This document shows positions 17,454 through 24,751 of a stretch of DNA of 25,855 nucleotides, piece by piece (position 1 is the first letter of the stretch; each line of letters starts with the position of its first letter). The notes beneath the pieces were generated by a model that ran no database searches, had not been told where the DNA came from, and saw nothing but the letters and a program-made list of their open reading frames with translations. The position numbers and the translations under genes were made by a program. Source of the DNA: a virus; the IMG/VR virus record IMGVR_UViG_3300008217_000074, positions 1 to 25,855 of that record; one strand, 5' to 3'.

Positions 17454-17700
17454 CGCATTTTGTCTCCAACTCTCCATAGAACGAAACTTTGTCTTTTAAT
17501 TTCATTAAGTACCAGAGAGCTTTATCTAGATCTTCCATAGGTTTTCCCTTATGCTTATATCTAACAAGGTATTTTTGTACATTTCCTTTTAGGTAACCAA
17601 GATATTCTTCTTGTGTCATTGACATCTCGATAATGTCGATGGCCTCAATATCAAGTTTTCGGTAATGCTCTGGGCTATTCACAGGATCATCTTTTTTCAT
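17446..17700 (-). CDS. DUF3310 protein (T7 gp1.7-like, putative nucleotide kinase)
   Basis: An 84-aa protein with the full DUF3310 signature: PVNSPEHYRK, IEAIDIIE, GYLKGNVQKYLVRYKHKG, then MEDLDKALWYL. The family includes T7 gp1.7, reported as a nucleoside monophosphate kinase. Here only the short core is present, so enzyme activity is uncertain. It is directly upstream of the RNR and overlaps its start by 8 bases, which fits a role in nucleotide supply. SD is weak (AGAG). Confidence 0.88.
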   Translation of the reverse strand: MKKDDPVNSPEHYRKLDIEAIDIIEMSMTQEEYLGYLKGNVQKYLVRYKHKGKPMEDLDKALWYLMKLKDKVSFYGELETKCDE

Positions 17701-17715
17701 TGGTCTACTCTTTGG

Positions 17716-18156
17716 TCAGACAGGTTCGTCATCGTTAAATGAGAAAGTTACCGTTACAGCCCCTGTTTCAGGATTAGTTATAGTTTGTTTTGTATGCTTA
17801 TCTTTACGATAATTATCCAACGAAACTACGTTATCCTCAACAAAGAGACCGTCAAACGTAACCACATTAGTTTCTTTGTTGGGCGACTCGTGATCAAGTA
17901 CTGCTTGTCCAAGATCAAAAATATCATTACTACTTTCTGAGATAAGATGTACAAGCCCTTTTGCAAGAGTCTGACATACGCTGGAAGTACCGTCTTTGTT
18001 ATTCTTTGTGGTATCTAAACACAGCATAGAAAAAAAAGTTTCGTCTTCTTCAGAAGCTTCTAAAATAAGGTAAATTCGCCCTTCTTTTAGATTCTCTCTT
18101 TCTTCTCTTAGAACATCTTCCAACTCTTCGTCTGTTATGTGAGGTGTATCATCCAT
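17716..18156 (-). CDS. Acidic hypothetical protein
   Basis: A 146-aa acidic protein. The longer frame begins at 18225 inside the endonuclease gene, but ATG 18156 has AAGGA about 6-7 bases upstream and starts just beyond the endonuclease stop, so it is preferred. Residues 1-25 are a Glu-rich helix (DEELEDVLREERENLKEGRI), followed by a compact region (YLILEASEEDETFFSMLC) and a helix with GLVHLISESSNDIFDLG. The C-terminus is polar and ends in Asp-Asp-Glu-Pro-Val. No known motif. It lies between the resolvase and the nucleotide genes and is probably co-transcribed with both. Confidence 0.72.
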   Translation of the reverse strand: MDDTPHITDEELEDVLREERENLKEGRIYLILEASEEDETFFSMLCLDTTKNNKDGTSSVCQTLAKGLVHLISESSNDIFDLGQAVLDHESPNKETNVVTFDGLFVEDNVVSLDNYRKDKHTKQTITNPETGAVTVTFSFNDDEPV

Positions 18157-18157
18157 C

Positions 18158-18526
18158 TCATTTCCTTCGCTTCCGCCAAGGCGCGGGCATTTCATCCTGG
18201 GCATACTCAAATTCATGTTTTTCACACCAATCAGCGTACGTTGTTTTTGATCCTTTGTAAAGCTTATTCTTTAAGTTTTGAAAAATAAAACGTATCTCAA
18301 CATCTGGATTCTGTTCACGAACAAGTAGATGTTTTGTTCGATCCTCCGATACGAATAAACCCTTTGTCTCGATATAGATGTCGTAGTCTGGAAGAAAGAA
18401 GTCTGGTGTGTATGTTCTTTCTTTTGGAGTGTAAGAAAACTTTGTTGGTTCGTATTCGTAGCGTATACCCTTTTGATCAAGGAATACAGAGAAGGTATGT
18501 TCAAAATTTGATCGATATTTATTCAT
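18158..18526 (-). CDS. T7 endonuclease I-like Holliday junction resolvase
   Basis: A 122-aa nuclease. Residues E9 (in SNFEHTF), D42 (TYTPDFFLP), and E53/K55 (IYIETKG) reproduce the E...D...ExK active site of phage endonuclease I, with the characteristic YTPDFxLP-x-IYxExKG spacing. T7 gp3 is 149 aa, so this is slightly short but includes the whole core. It would cleave branched DNA during replication and packaging and help break down host DNA. It starts by ATGA overlap (18523-18526) with the preceding gene. Its stop is two bases before the next start. Confidence 0.88.
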   Translation of the reverse strand: MNKYRSNFEHTFSVFLDQKGIRYEYEPTKFSYTPKERTYTPDFFLPDYDIYIETKGLFVSEDRTKHLLVREQNPDVEIRFIFQNLKNKLYKGSKTTYADWCEKHEFEYAQDEMPAPWRKRRK

Positions 18527-18933
18527 TTGCGCTTGACCGTAAATCTCGAATAGAAAGAAGACAGTTCATTGAGCAAATGCTCCTTCGCCTCTTTTGAGTA
18601 TGAAGATATGGTATCCACTGAAAACTGATAGTGGTCTAAAGATTCTCGACACAGGATTCCAACTGTTCCCACACTAAGAATCTTCTCTATTACTTCTAGA
18701 GATCTTCTAAGTTCATTCTTGAATAAAATAAACTCTTCATCTTTCCAATATGACTCAGGATCATGTCCTCCATATTTCTTAACTATTATGGGGAAAGCAT
18801 TCGCAAGTACTCTAAATCTACCATTGGTAAAAGGTAAACCATCTTGTTTCTTATTATCTGCGTAGATGAATATACAGTCCTTATTCTCAAGGATGTCCGC
18901 TTCTACAATGTTGAATATCGAAACCAGTGGCAT
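18523..18933 (-). CDS. Hypothetical protein (possible DUF7831-like)
   Basis: A 136-aa protein. The in-frame TTG at 18936 precedes an ATG at 18933 that overlaps the primase stop as TGATG; the ATG is preferred. The pattern NKDCIFIYADNKKQDGLPF, then RFRVLANAFPIIVKKYGG and ESYWKDEEF, loosely resembles a phage family with an N-terminal (V/I)F(I/V)YGDN strand, residues on a glycine-rich loop, then DxxFFxDEEF (DUF7831 in my memory). That link is weak. The rest is a helical domain with FSVDTISSYSKEAKEHLLNE. Coupled on both sides, so it is likely produced with the replication genes. Confidence 0.68.
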   Translation of the reverse strand: MPLVSIFNIVEADILENKDCIFIYADNKKQDGLPFTNGRFRVLANAFPIIVKKYGGHDPESYWKDEEFILFKNELRRSLEVIEKILSVGTVGILCRESLDHYQFSVDTISSYSKEAKEHLLNELSSFYSRFTVKRK

Positions 18934-20612
18934 CAAATTTCCTCGTTGTCCTTGTCTTCAGCTTCAAGATCCAGGCTCTTCTCTCGTATGCGCCCTTCTT
19001 TGAAATCATAGAATAACTTAGCACATAGTCCTGTAAGACCAGAGAACCTATTCTTGATAACCCTCACGTAGGTTGTATGCCGCTCAATTAAATCATCCGC
19101 TTGTCCGTTGCGTTCAAGCCCTATTACAATGTCTGATAGTTGTCCAATACTAGCAGAGCCTCTAAGGTCAGACAATGACGTATTCAAGCCTTCCTCGTGA
19201 GAACCTTGTAAGGGTCTACGCAAATGAGAAACCATCAATAAGCAAATATCCAGTTCTTGTACCAGCGTTCTCAGTTTAGTCATACATTCATCTATGGTCC
19301 TGCGCTCATCATACGCATGTTCTTGAGAACTCACAATAATACTTATATGGTCAAGTATGACATACTTACACTTAGCAGCTTTGGCAAAGTATCTAATACG
19401 TGACAGTATGCTGTCTATGCTGTTAGATCCAAAATGATCAAAGAAGAAATAGCGTCCTGATCCTACCGTATTATTAAAAGCTTCTTCATATTCTTGTTCT
19501 GTGTATTCTGTGTCGGGAAGATGAAGCTGTTTACAAAGTTCAAGACTCATTATAGCTTCCGCTGTATTACGAACATTCTCTTCCATGAACATTAAACCGA
19601 TGTTATCATCAGTATTGTCAAAGATATGCTTTATAATTTCTCTTAAAAAGCTGCTCTTGCCAATCCCCGTACCTGCGCACACCGTTATAAGTTCCCCCAT
19701 TCTTATACCGTATGTCATTCTATTCATACCGTCATAGGGATAAACAACAGAAGTCTTGACTACCCCATTTTTCAAGGAATCCCATAAAGTTGTTCCCGAA
19801 ACAATGCCATCTGGTGTATAATTATCGGCATTCCACCATGACTTCATAAACCCCTCTTTGTCATTAGCCAGAAGGTATTCATTTGCATCTTTGTGTTTCA
19901 AGAGATGAACAACACGGGCTTTAGGAGCTAACAACTCTGCAGCTTTCTTGGCAGCTTTCTTTCCAGGCTCATCGTTATCGAAGCACAAAACAATATTATC
20001 GTAACTCATTAGATACTCAAAGGATGCCTCAATATCCTTTAGAACGCTGGAAGCCCCGTTACGAATAGACACAACGGGCCATTTCGATCCCATCATCTGG
20101 TAAGCAGCGAGAGCATCAAGCTCTCCTTCGCATATGGTGATGTACTTACCACCTTTAGAAAAATTCTTCTGCCCAAAGAGTTGGGCATCACCCCACTCTC
20201 CCACTGTGCTAAACCTTTTCTGCCCATCTGCAGAACTTCTTCTTATCTTGTTTGCTACCCACTCGCCATCCTCATTATAGTACGGGTAAAAGTGCTTATT
20301 GCCTCGCACTGTAACATTGAAGACTTGACACGTTTCTTTGGTTATACCCCTGTCAGAGAGAGCCATACTTACACCAGAATCTAAGAGTGCCTTGTTTACT
20401 TGGATATGGCGTATCTCTTCTTTTATGTTTACATTGACTGCGCTCATTTCTCTACCTTCCTCATAACCACTATCATCAGATAATTCATCAACATTTCCTG
20501 ACGCTGTGTATCTCTCACAAGAATGACAGTACGTACTACCATCAATGTTTATAGACAGAGCATCACTACTTGTACAATGTGGACAAGGTTGATGTGTACT
20601 AAGATATGACAT
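18933..20612 (-). CDS. T7 gp4-like primase-helicase
   Basis: A 559-aa protein with all parts in order. There is an N-terminal zinc ribbon (C10, C13, C29, C32). A TOPRIM primase domain carries CEGELDALA near residue 159 and CFDNDEPGKKAA near 210. The RecA-like DnaB/gp4 helicase has Walker A (CAGTGIGKSS, about 312) and Walker B (KYVILDHISI), with VSHLRRP and the DLRGSASIGQ segment following. It would unwind DNA and lay primers for the polymerase encoded upstream on the same strand. Length matches T7 gp4 (566 aa). The start overlaps the exonuclease stop (TAATG at 20610-20614). The acidic C-terminal tail, rich in Asp/Glu, resembles the polymerase-binding tail of gp4. Confidence 0.95.
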   Translation of the reverse strand: MSYLSTHQPCPHCTSSDALSINIDGSTYCHSCERYTASGNVDELSDDSGYEEGREMSAVNVNIKEEIRHIQVNKALLDSGVSMALSDRGITKETCQVFNVTVRGNKHFYPYYNEDGEWVANKIRRSSADGQKRFSTVGEWGDAQLFGQKNFSKGGKYITICEGELDALAAYQMMGSKWPVVSIRNGASSVLKDIEASFEYLMSYDNIVLCFDNDEPGKKAAKKAAELLAPKARVVHLLKHKDANEYLLANDKEGFMKSWWNADNYTPDGIVSGTTLWDSLKNGVVKTSVVYPYDGMNRMTYGIRMGELITVCAGTGIGKSSFLREIIKHIFDNTDDNIGLMFMEENVRNTAEAIMSLELCKQLHLPDTEYTEQEYEEAFNNTVGSGRYFFFDHFGSNSIDSILSRIRYFAKAAKCKYVILDHISIIVSSQEHAYDERRTIDECMTKLRTLVQELDICLLMVSHLRRPLQGSHEEGLNTSLSDLRGSASIGQLSDIVIGLERNGQADDLIERHTTYVRVIKNRFSGLTGLCAKLFYDFKEGRIREKSLDLEAEDKDNEEI

Positions 20613-21460
20613 TACATAAGTATCTCTTCAACTCTTGGTTCCTTCTCAACATGCGTGAAATAGACAGGACCACCAGCATAGGAGAAAACTCTTAGACCCT
20701 GACCATCGTTAGCATCCTCCCAACATTCATGCTTAAAGTCACAGTAGGTACAATTCTTATCAAGGATTTTGTTACCCTGTTTACCTTCGTCACGATCAGC
20801 ATAACATCGATCAGGAAGAGACTTGTCTTTGACAATTTCTTTTAGATCTGCAATGCGCGTCTTCGCATCTATCATTGTCAACTCATCCAACTCAACAAGA
20901 ACCATTTCTGCAGTGTTCTTATTGTAAGCTAAGAAGTATCCCGTATCATCTCCTTCTGCTTGAACATAACTACTTAATTGTCCTACATACCCAAAAGGAT
21001 CATCAATGTGAAGAAGATTATCTTTAAATTTTTTAAAACCAAAATCAGAAGCCGATTTAATATCAACTACAACATCATTTATTTTAGCATCTATGTGTCC
21101 TTTGATGCCTTCCAGAACGACTTCCTTCTGACGATCCATAACTTTGTGTCCTGCTTCTTGTGCAAGAAATAAAAGGAACGACTCAACGAGATTGCCAAAG
21201 AAGAATTTTAATTTCTGTTGTCCACCAAATTTCTTTGTTTCTTTATTATTAAATTCATACCATAACTTACGATCATGTTTTCCAATAGCGGACATTCGAA
21301 GTCTTCCACTGTTATCCCTGTTATCAGGTGATAGAAAACTTTCCACGTCTTCACGCAAAGCTTTAAAGAACTCTCTCAAGTTCTTTTCATTGACTCCCTC
21401 TTTTCCATCTTCAAGAAGTTTGTGTATGTCGGGTATAAGTGTATAAATATTTTTCTTCAT
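20612..21460 (-). CDS. PD-(D/E)XK exonuclease, Cas4/RecB-like, with four-cysteine cluster site
   Basis: A 282-aa nuclease. ATG 21460 is chosen because AAGGA lies 6 bases upstream; the longer frame to 21517 begins with a TTG and adds only a hydrophobic leader. The PD-(D/E)XK core is E93 (GNLVES), D124 (GHIDAK), D133 and K135 (VVDIKSAS), then Q161 (QLSSY). Four cysteines follow: C219, C237, C240 and C246. The last three are spaced C-x2-C-x5-C as in Cas4 and AddB, which bind a 4Fe-4S cluster. It would act as the 5'-3' recombination exonuclease in place of T7 gp6. A structured 129-bp gap precedes it. The Fe-S site is inferred from spacing only; a zinc site is the alternative. Confidence 0.88.
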   Translation of the reverse strand: MKKNIYTLIPDIHKLLEDGKEGVNEKNLREFFKALREDVESFLSPDNRDNSGRLRMSAIGKHDRKLWYEFNNKETKKFGGQQKLKFFFGNLVESFLLFLAQEAGHKVMDRQKEVVLEGIKGHIDAKINDVVVDIKSASDFGFKKFKDNLLHIDDPFGYVGQLSSYVQAEGDDTGYFLAYNKNTAEMVLVELDELTMIDAKTRIADLKEIVKDKSLPDRCYADRDEGKQGNKILDKNCTYCDFKHECWEDANDGQGLRVFSYAGGPVYFTHVEKEPRVEEILM

Positions 21461-21501
21461 AAGAGTTCCTTCTTTAAATACCGTCAACAAAAAGAAAGTG
21501 T

Positions 21502-21555
21502 ATACTAGCAGCCCCAACCCCTCGCTCTAGTATCAGCGGCTTCCTTTACAGCCAC
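21502..21555 (-). ncRNA. GC-rich double-hairpin RNA region before the exonuclease gene
   Basis: Two stem-loops are visible on the minus strand. The first pairs GUGGCU (21555-21550) with AGCCGC (21541-21536) around an 8-base loop. The second pairs AUACUAG (21533-21527) with CUAGUAU (21508-21502), extended inward by AGC/GCU across one bulged G. Its loop contains GGGGUUGGGG. A T-rich stretch (ACACTTTCTTTTTG) follows. The block is much richer in GC than its surroundings. It may be a partial terminator after SSB, an RNase III processing site or a leader RNA; no known RNA family was recognised. Two tiny overlapping ORFs (21568-21533, 21555-21505) also lie here. Confidence 0.5.
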
Positions 21556-21589
21556 TCCAACCTACCATAGAACTGAACTTCTAATAATT

Positions 21590-22039
21590 TTAGAGTTCGT
21601 CAATCTCCTCCCTTGTGTCAAACGGAACTTCGTTATCATCGAAATCATCTTCTGGTTCAAGTTCTTCACTTCCACCATACTCAACAAGTGATGTAACCAT
21701 GACGCTGTTAAGTCCTGCGCCAACACCTGTTTTATCTCCAAACGTCCACGCATAAGGGCGAATGGAAACTTTCACTTCAGATCCGTTACCGATAAGAATT
21801 GAACCATCCATTGCTTGCGCCCGCCGATCAAGAACTTTTGGGGGATACTTCTTGGATTTGGCTGTGATGAAACGTCCTTTGTCAGCTTTATCACCAGTTC
21901 CCTTCTTGGCGTCTATGCCAACGGATTTAAGCGACTTAACTGTTTCAGTGTTAAGATTACAAACGTCAATCTGAAACTTTCCACTCAACTCATTTGGTTC
22001 AAAAACCGAAGCCCACTGGGCTGTTCCTCGTACTATCAT
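21590..22039 (-). CDS. T7 gp2.5-like single-stranded DNA-binding protein
   Basis: A 149-aa protein. ATG 22039 has a strong AAGGAGAG about 6 bases upstream and is chosen over 22075. The fold-typical segments are present: a beta start (VRGTAQWASVFEPNELSGKF, then QIDVCNL), a Lys/Gly-rich loop (KKGTGDKADKGRFITAKSKK), PYAWTFGDKTGVGAGLNSVM, and a strongly acidic C-terminal tail. These match the gp2.5-type SSB common in marine phages, whose acidic tail contacts polymerase and helicase. A sigma70-like promoter (22085-22113) lies 45 bases upstream, so SSB can be transcribed apart from the polymerase. Confidence 0.9.
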   Translation of the reverse strand: MIVRGTAQWASVFEPNELSGKFQIDVCNLNTETVKSLKSVGIDAKKGTGDKADKGRFITAKSKKYPPKVLDRRAQAMDGSILIGNGSEVKVSIRPYAWTFGDKTGVGAGLNSVMVTSLVEYGGSEELEPEDDFDDNEVPFDTREEIDEL

Positions 22040-22084
22040 ATAGATCTCTCCTTTTTCTCTGGTATCTATGTCCACAATGGTTGG

Positions 22085-22113
22085 AGTCTACGCCCCCTAT
22101 TTGTACTTGTCAA
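22085..22113 (-). promoter_or_regulatory. Sigma70-like promoter for the SSB gene
   Basis: Minus strand: TTGACA at 22113-22108, a 17-base spacer, then TAGACT at 22090-22085. The run GGAAAAAGGGGG directly before the -35 recurs before the minus promoter at 24816. The -35 overlaps the stop codon of the upstream nuclease gene. The predicted start near 22078 gives a leader of about 40 bases. Confidence 0.68.
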
Positions 22114-22637
22114 CCCCCTTTTTCCACTTTTTCCACTTTTTCCCATATTTCGGTGTCCACAACATACGAATACGGATGAAGGATATTCTCCATAGACACA
22201 AGACTGATAACGTCTTTGCGTCCACTCCTTTGGTATATTTTATAAACCGCATCCGATGGAGCATCGACAAATAAAGGAACAACCGTAGTTTCGCAGTAAT
22301 CTTTTAGATTCTCACGATCTACAATAACGAAATCGTCAGCCCGCTCAAATACGATTTTGTCAGCCTTTCCGTACAGCCATCCTAGCTTACCTTGCACATT
22401 GTGAAACTCTACCCAAACAAAGGCATCGTTGTAATCTCCATTTCTGTGAAGTTTCTTACGTGATTTCACATCGACTGAGTATTGTTCAGTATCTTTTGTT
22501 AATATCAGGTCAATGTGATCCTTGATATTCATCGACGTTGATGCTGTCTCAACATTGTAGCCCCGTGCTTCAGCAAGATGTTGAAAAAGCCCTTCTGCTT
22601 TAAAGCCGTGTTGTATTTCTAATGTGTATCGGCCCAT
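22110..22637 (-). CDS. PD-(D/E)XK-type endonuclease
   Basis: A 175-aa protein with E15, D43 (KDHIDLIL), and D56/K58 (YSVDVKSRKK), the E...D...DxK arrangement of PD-(D/E)XK nucleases. Aromatic-rich segments (FVWVEFHNVQGKLGWLYG, DKIVFERADDFVIVDRE) follow, as in restriction-like and Hjr-type enzymes. The C-terminus ends in three VEK-like repeats encoded by a 9-base tandem repeat (TTTTTCCAC on the plus strand). It overlaps the end of the polymerase gene by 19 bases and the SSB promoter at its own end. Role could be host DNA breakdown or branch processing. Confidence 0.75.
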   Translation of the reverse strand: MGRYTLEIQHGFKAEGLFQHLAEARGYNVETASTSMNIKDHIDLILTKDTEQYSVDVKSRKKLHRNGDYNDAFVWVEFHNVQGKLGWLYGKADKIVFERADDFVIVDRENLKDYCETTVVPLFVDAPSDAVYKIYQRSGRKDVISLVSMENILHPYSYVVDTEIWEKVEKVEKGG

Positions 22638-24346
22638 GTTTTACCTACCTTTGCATCTGCATTAAGTTCCAGTCGTACGTCCAGGAATTCCCCTGTTCTT
22701 TGCATCATTTTATCAGCACTCTCCATGATTGCTTCTACATCAGTATTTAAAACTTCGTATTGTAATTCATCATGTATAGTATTAACTAAACGAGCGTTTA
22801 ATTTGTTATGCTTTATATAGTGGTGCATATACACACTCCATTGTTTACAAACTATTGCTCCTGCACCTTGCAACAAAGTATTCAAAGCAGCGTGTTGGTG
22901 CCGTATCAGAATGCGTCTTCCATCTAAGCCTTTAACGCTGCCTCGTAAGGCGGCTTGTGCTACACGGTCTATTAATTTTGACAGGGATGGCATATTACAA
23001 AGAAACTTATTTCTCAATCGCGCACCGTCCTTGGACGTTCCGTTAATAATGGACCCAATCTTTTCCGCACCAGCACCATATAAAAATGCATAAATAAATG
23101 TTTTAGCACTTGATCTGTCAGGAAGTCCCGCCGCCTTTTGATTTTCAACGTGAGGATCACCATGTAATACAATGTCAATGTACTTTTTGTCATTCATGTA
23201 ATGAGCTAACATCCTCAATTCAAGCCCCTTCGCATCCATGCCTACTAGGCTGTATTTGTCAGGGTTCTTAACTGTAAAGCACTCTCGACATTCTTTACCG
23301 TAAGGTTTGTCAACAGAAACAACATTAGCCATGTTGGGATCGGCATGTGTCATGCGTCCTGTAACAGCCCCCATTGAAAAAACCCTACCGTGTATACGAT
23401 TGTCAGCGTGACAAGCATCTAACCAACTCTCTACAGTTTTCCAACGAGATTCTAACATCTTCCATTCTGCTAATTTCTTGGCAGACAGGGGAGCATTGTC
23501 AGATATTGTTTCAAGATTTTGTTCGCATATTTTTGGCGATCCTTTAGGTGTAAACACCGTGGGATGCCATCCACAAATATTCAATCGTTCAATGATTTGT
23601 TTTGGACTTGCAAGATTAAAGGGTTCATACTTGAACATAGAAAAAGAACCACCAACAGACTCTTCCGCATCTGGTATGTCCTTTAAACCTACTAACGATA
23701 AGGAGCCGTCCTTTTTTATTTTAGGAGTTACTTCTCTTATAAATTTAGGTTTTGGTTTAAATTCCGTCTGTAGCTCGTATTCTATTTGTTTAGCCTTTTG
23801 GTATGTTTCTGCATATAAATCTTCAGCTTTATTTTTGTCAAGAAAGAAGCCGTACTTAGTTTGCTGACTTATGATATAAGCAATGTTATGTTCTAATCGA
23901 ATAGACTTGTCAGAGAACTCCCGACCTTCTTGTAACAAATGATTATAAACCTTCTCCGTTAAAGAAACATCGCGTATGCAGTACTCAACAGTCTCTTTGT
24001 TAAAAGATTCAAAGTTATTAAAATCTATCTTTTCAAATGCTAATTTTCTACCCCAAGAGGCCAGTGAATGTCCTCCTTCTCTGTTAGGATTAAAAAGGCG
24101 AGACATAATAAAAGTATCAATAACCTGCGGCACTGTAATCTTAGTTTTCCACAGATTATTTAAGATTGGAATATCAAAAGCTATTCCGTTGTGTGTTATA
24201 AATGTATCGTTAATCTTTAATAAGGGTAGTTGTTTTGGTGATGTTGCAATAACAAAAGTATCTGTGTTTAATTCTTTTAATACAACACACCATATGATAG
24301 AAGCATCTAAAGAGTTTGTTTCTATATCTAGAACATATGTTGTCAT
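22619..24346 (-). CDS. Family A (T7-like) DNA polymerase
   Basis: A 575-aa replicative polymerase. The 3'-5' exonuclease is intact: YVLDIETN (D7, E9), THNGIAFDIPIL, and YCIRDVSL (Exo III Asp). Polymerase motif A is VGMDAKGLELRMLAHY (about residue 365), motif B is DRSSAKTFIYAFLYGAG (about 420) and motif C is NTIHDELQYEV (about 525). The residue equivalent to E. coli Phe762 is Tyr (in KTFIYAF), as in T7. ATG 24346 overlaps the upstream stop (TAATG) with GGAAGAG before it; the frame extends to 24376 but without a better signal. It is shorter than T7 gp5 (704 aa), mostly by lacking long thumb and exonuclease insertions. No DnaJ-like insertion is seen. Confidence 0.96.
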   Translation of the reverse strand: MTTYVLDIETNSLDASIIWCVVLKELNTDTFVIATSPKQLPLLKINDTFITHNGIAFDIPILNNLWKTKITVPQVIDTFIMSRLFNPNREGGHSLASWGRKLAFEKIDFNNFESFNKETVEYCIRDVSLTEKVYNHLLQEGREFSDKSIRLEHNIAYIISQQTKYGFFLDKNKAEDLYAETYQKAKQIEYELQTEFKPKPKFIREVTPKIKKDGSLSLVGLKDIPDAEESVGGSFSMFKYEPFNLASPKQIIERLNICGWHPTVFTPKGSPKICEQNLETISDNAPLSAKKLAEWKMLESRWKTVESWLDACHADNRIHGRVFSMGAVTGRMTHADPNMANVVSVDKPYGKECRECFTVKNPDKYSLVGMDAKGLELRMLAHYMNDKKYIDIVLHGDPHVENQKAAGLPDRSSAKTFIYAFLYGAGAEKIGSIINGTSKDGARLRNKFLCNMPSLSKLIDRVAQAALRGSVKGLDGRRILIRHQHAALNTLLQGAGAIVCKQWSVYMHHYIKHNKLNARLVNTIHDELQYEVLNTDVEAIMESADKMMQRTGEFLDVRLELNADAKVGKTWADTH

Positions 24347-24561
24347 TACAACTCTTCCTTCTTCATACGGTTCCAAAGTTCTGTTTTAACATTAACAAAT
24401 TTTTTAAATAAAGGAACATTATTAACTAAATTATTAGGAGCGTACTTTAATCTTGTCCACTTTTTCTTGCTGTAGATAATCTCAATAACTCTCCATCCAG
24501 AACCAAATCTTCTAGACATTTTTGATTCTTGATCACAATTTATAAAGAACTTGTCAGCCAT
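24346..24561 (-). CDS. Small basic hypothetical protein
   Basis: A 71-aa lysine-rich protein (MADKFFINCDQESKMSRRFG, then Trp-Arg-Val-Ile-Glu and a KYAPNNLVNN segment). ATG 24561 overlaps the previous stop by 8 bases and has GAAGA upstream; ATG 24588 is an alternative that adds nine mostly basic residues. Its stop overlaps the polymerase start by one base, so it is likely made with the polymerase. No family recognised. Confidence 0.62.
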   Translation of the reverse strand: MADKFFINCDQESKMSRRFGSGWRVIEIIYSKKKWTRLKYAPNNLVNNVPLFKKFVNVKTELWNRMKKEEL

Positions 24562-24751
24562 CTTTTTGATCTTCTTCACCATATTCATTCTTTAAATAGA
24601 CATCTAGATCAAAAGTTTTTTTATTTAACTTCTTCTTTTTTTTATTCTCTACTCTTCTTTGTCTATACTTAGGGTTACTTAAACTCTTAGCATAGATATT
24701 CCTTTTTCTGTTTCTACGCTCAAGGTCTTGTTGCCGCCGTTGGTAGCTCAT
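24554..24751 (-). CDS. Small basic protein with ArfA-like motif, first gene of the replication block
   Basis: A 65-aa, highly basic protein. The central stretch NPKYRQRRVENKKKKKLNKK resembles the E. coli ArfA core as I remember it (DPLFRQRVEKNKKGKGSY): Asp/Asn-Pro, an aromatic, Arg-Gln-Arg, Val-Glu, then Asn-Lys-Lys. ArfA rescues stalled ribosomes by recruiting RF2. The rest differs and there is a one-residue shift, so this may be an unrelated basic phage protein. It begins about 30 bases after the predicted start of the minus promoter (24788-24816), so it would be the first protein translated from that transcript. Confidence 0.68.
   Translation of the reverse strand: MSYQRRQQDLERRNRKRNIYAKSLSNPKYRQRRVENKKKKKLNKKTFDLDVYLKNEYGEEDQKDG

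Noticed and set aside
21502-21555. tRNA or known riboswitch in the hairpin region
   Set aside because: No TTCGA loop, acceptor stem or known aptamer consensus could be seen; kept only as an unassigned structured region.
23275-23310. TTGACA on the minus strand within the polymerase gene as a promoter
   Set aside because: The hexamer 17 bases downstream (TGTCGA) is a poor -10 and the site is inside coding sequence.
23478-24389. Two plus-strand ORFs (129 and 137 aa) opposite the polymerase gene
   Set aside because: Both are antisense to the well-supported polymerase; no start signals or recognisable domains.
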